Of a stretch of 16,010 bases of DNA, positions 15,670 to 16,010 are shown one piece after another. Position 1 is the first letter of the stretch. Every line of letters begins with the position of its first letter. The translations under genes were made by a program, and so were the position numbers. Below the pieces are notes generated by a model. That model was given only the letters and a program-made list of their open reading frames with translations. It was not told the origin of the DNA and ran no database searches. The DNA lies in NCBI GenBank assembly GCA_016292775.1, contig JAEDFN010000042.1, positions 1-16,010 on the forward strand. Reading direction: 5' to 3'. The stretch comes from Paludibacteraceae bacterium (GTDB lineage: Bacteria > Bacteroidota > Bacteroidia > Bacteroidales > Paludibacteraceae).

Positions 15670-15701
15670 AAGGTCGATACTTTTCATTAAGTATCGACCT
15701 T
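15670..15701 (+). terminator. Hairpin terminator after pssA
   Basis: AAGGTCGATACTT (15670-15682) and AAGTATCGACCTT (15689-15701) make a perfect 13-bp stem with a 6-base loop, 39 bases past the pssA stop and followed by a T-rich TCTTTATGTTT. It ends the bactofilin-fumarase-pssA unit. Confidence 0.82.
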
Positions 15702-15739
15702 CTTTATGTTTCTTGATATTAACCGGAGATACAAGCCAC

Positions 15740-15782
15740 AAAAAATGCAAGAGTCGGAAAGAAAATTCCAAACTCTTGCATT
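15740..15782 (-). terminator. Hairpin terminator of the right-edge minus-strand gene
   Basis: AATGCAAGAGT (15744-15754) and ACTCTTGCATT (15772-15782) form an 11-bp stem, continued after a small bulge by GGAA (15756-15759) pairing with TTCC (15766-15769). On the minus strand the stem runs into six T residues (complement of 15740-15745). It starts 26 bases past the stop of the gene at the right edge and faces the pssA terminator. Confidence 0.8.
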
Positions 15783-15808
15783 AATTATTATGACAACGAT
15801 TTATTATA

Positions 15809-16010
15809 TTATCTAATAAATTTACCGCTTAACACCACCTTATTATCATATATAAATACGTAAATATACATTTGGTGTTTTTCTTCGAAATAGAGAACGG
15901 TACCACCTTCATGTGAAGTATCTTTAATATTATCATTAGGATCTACAAGTCCCACTTTAGCAGTGCGTATGCACAATCCGTCTGTTTGATAAATACGTAC
16001 TATCACATTA
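15809..16010 (-). CDS. Partial CDS, unrecognised protein (C-terminal end)
   Basis: The frame is open from the right edge of the window to a TAA stop, giving the last 66 or so codons of a gene whose start lies outside. A GTG four bases from the edge is in frame, but the codon before it (AAT) is sense and there is no promoter context, so it is probably internal. The visible part alternates hydrophobic and polar residues (VIVRIYQTDG, GTVLYFEE, MYIYVFIYDNKVVLSGKF) and looks like the end of a beta-sandwich. It loosely recalls small secreted Bacteroidetes domains of the DUF3244 kind, but this is a weak resemblance. A good terminator downstream on the same strand supports a real gene. Confidence 0.6.
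   Translation of the reverse strand, partial: NVIVRIYQTDGLCIRTAKVGLVDPNDNIKDTSHEGGTVLYFEEKHQMYIYVFIYDNKVVLSGKFIR

Overview
The window is a dense, AT-rich stretch of a chromosome from the phylum Bacteroidetes, most likely order Bacteroidales. Four things point there: start codons lack clear Shine-Dalgarno sequences; several genes are preceded by the Bacteroidetes sigma-ABfr -7 motif TAnnTTTG; the fumarate reductase is the three-subunit frdC-frdA-frdB type with a long cytochrome b subunit; and there is a phosphate-selective porin O/P-family protein next to a small OmpW/PorT-like barrel. I see no rRNA, tRNA, CRISPR array, insertion sequence or phage gene. No gap between genes exceeds 300 bases.

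Layout. Bases 1-143 hold a leader with a -7-like box, followed by argS (+). argS converges with a small outer-membrane beta-barrel gene (-), with 9 bases between the stop codons. A four-gene minus-strand cluster covers 6900-2711: a HAD sugar-phosphate phosphatase/mutase, a porin O/P-family protein starting one base after the HAD stop, then kbl and tdh, closed by a hairpin terminator at 2656-2690. A second minus-strand cluster covers 11816-7112: galE, then frdC, frdA and frdB, closed by a hairpin at 7069-7093. A divergent promoter region (11817-12035) separates galE from plus-strand genes: an M15 (VanY-type) D,D-carboxypeptidase-like protein, then a bactofilin with a well-formed -33/-7 promoter, a class I fumarase and a CDP-diacylglycerol-serine O-phosphatidyltransferase (pssA). 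Two facing hairpin terminators (15670-15701 and 15744-15782) separate pssA from the 3' end of an unrecognised minus-strand gene that runs off the right edge.

How the genes fit together. Kbl and Tdh convert L-threonine to glycine and acetyl-CoA. Fumarase (malate to fumarate) and FrdCAB (fumarate to succinate, coupled to menaquinol oxidation) form the reductive branch of central metabolism typical of succinate-producing Bacteroidales, although they lie in two separate transcription units. The M15 peptidase, bactofilin, PssA and GalE all concern the envelope (peptidoglycan, scaffold, phospholipid, sugar nucleotide). Most of the window is ordinary housekeeping. I found no convincing new multi-gene system. 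The points most worth a second look are the M15 peptidase beside the bactofilin, the HAD-porin coupling ahead of kbl-tdh, the two interleaved inverted repeats at the end of the M15 gene, the extended GalE and the cysteine-rich tail of FrdC.
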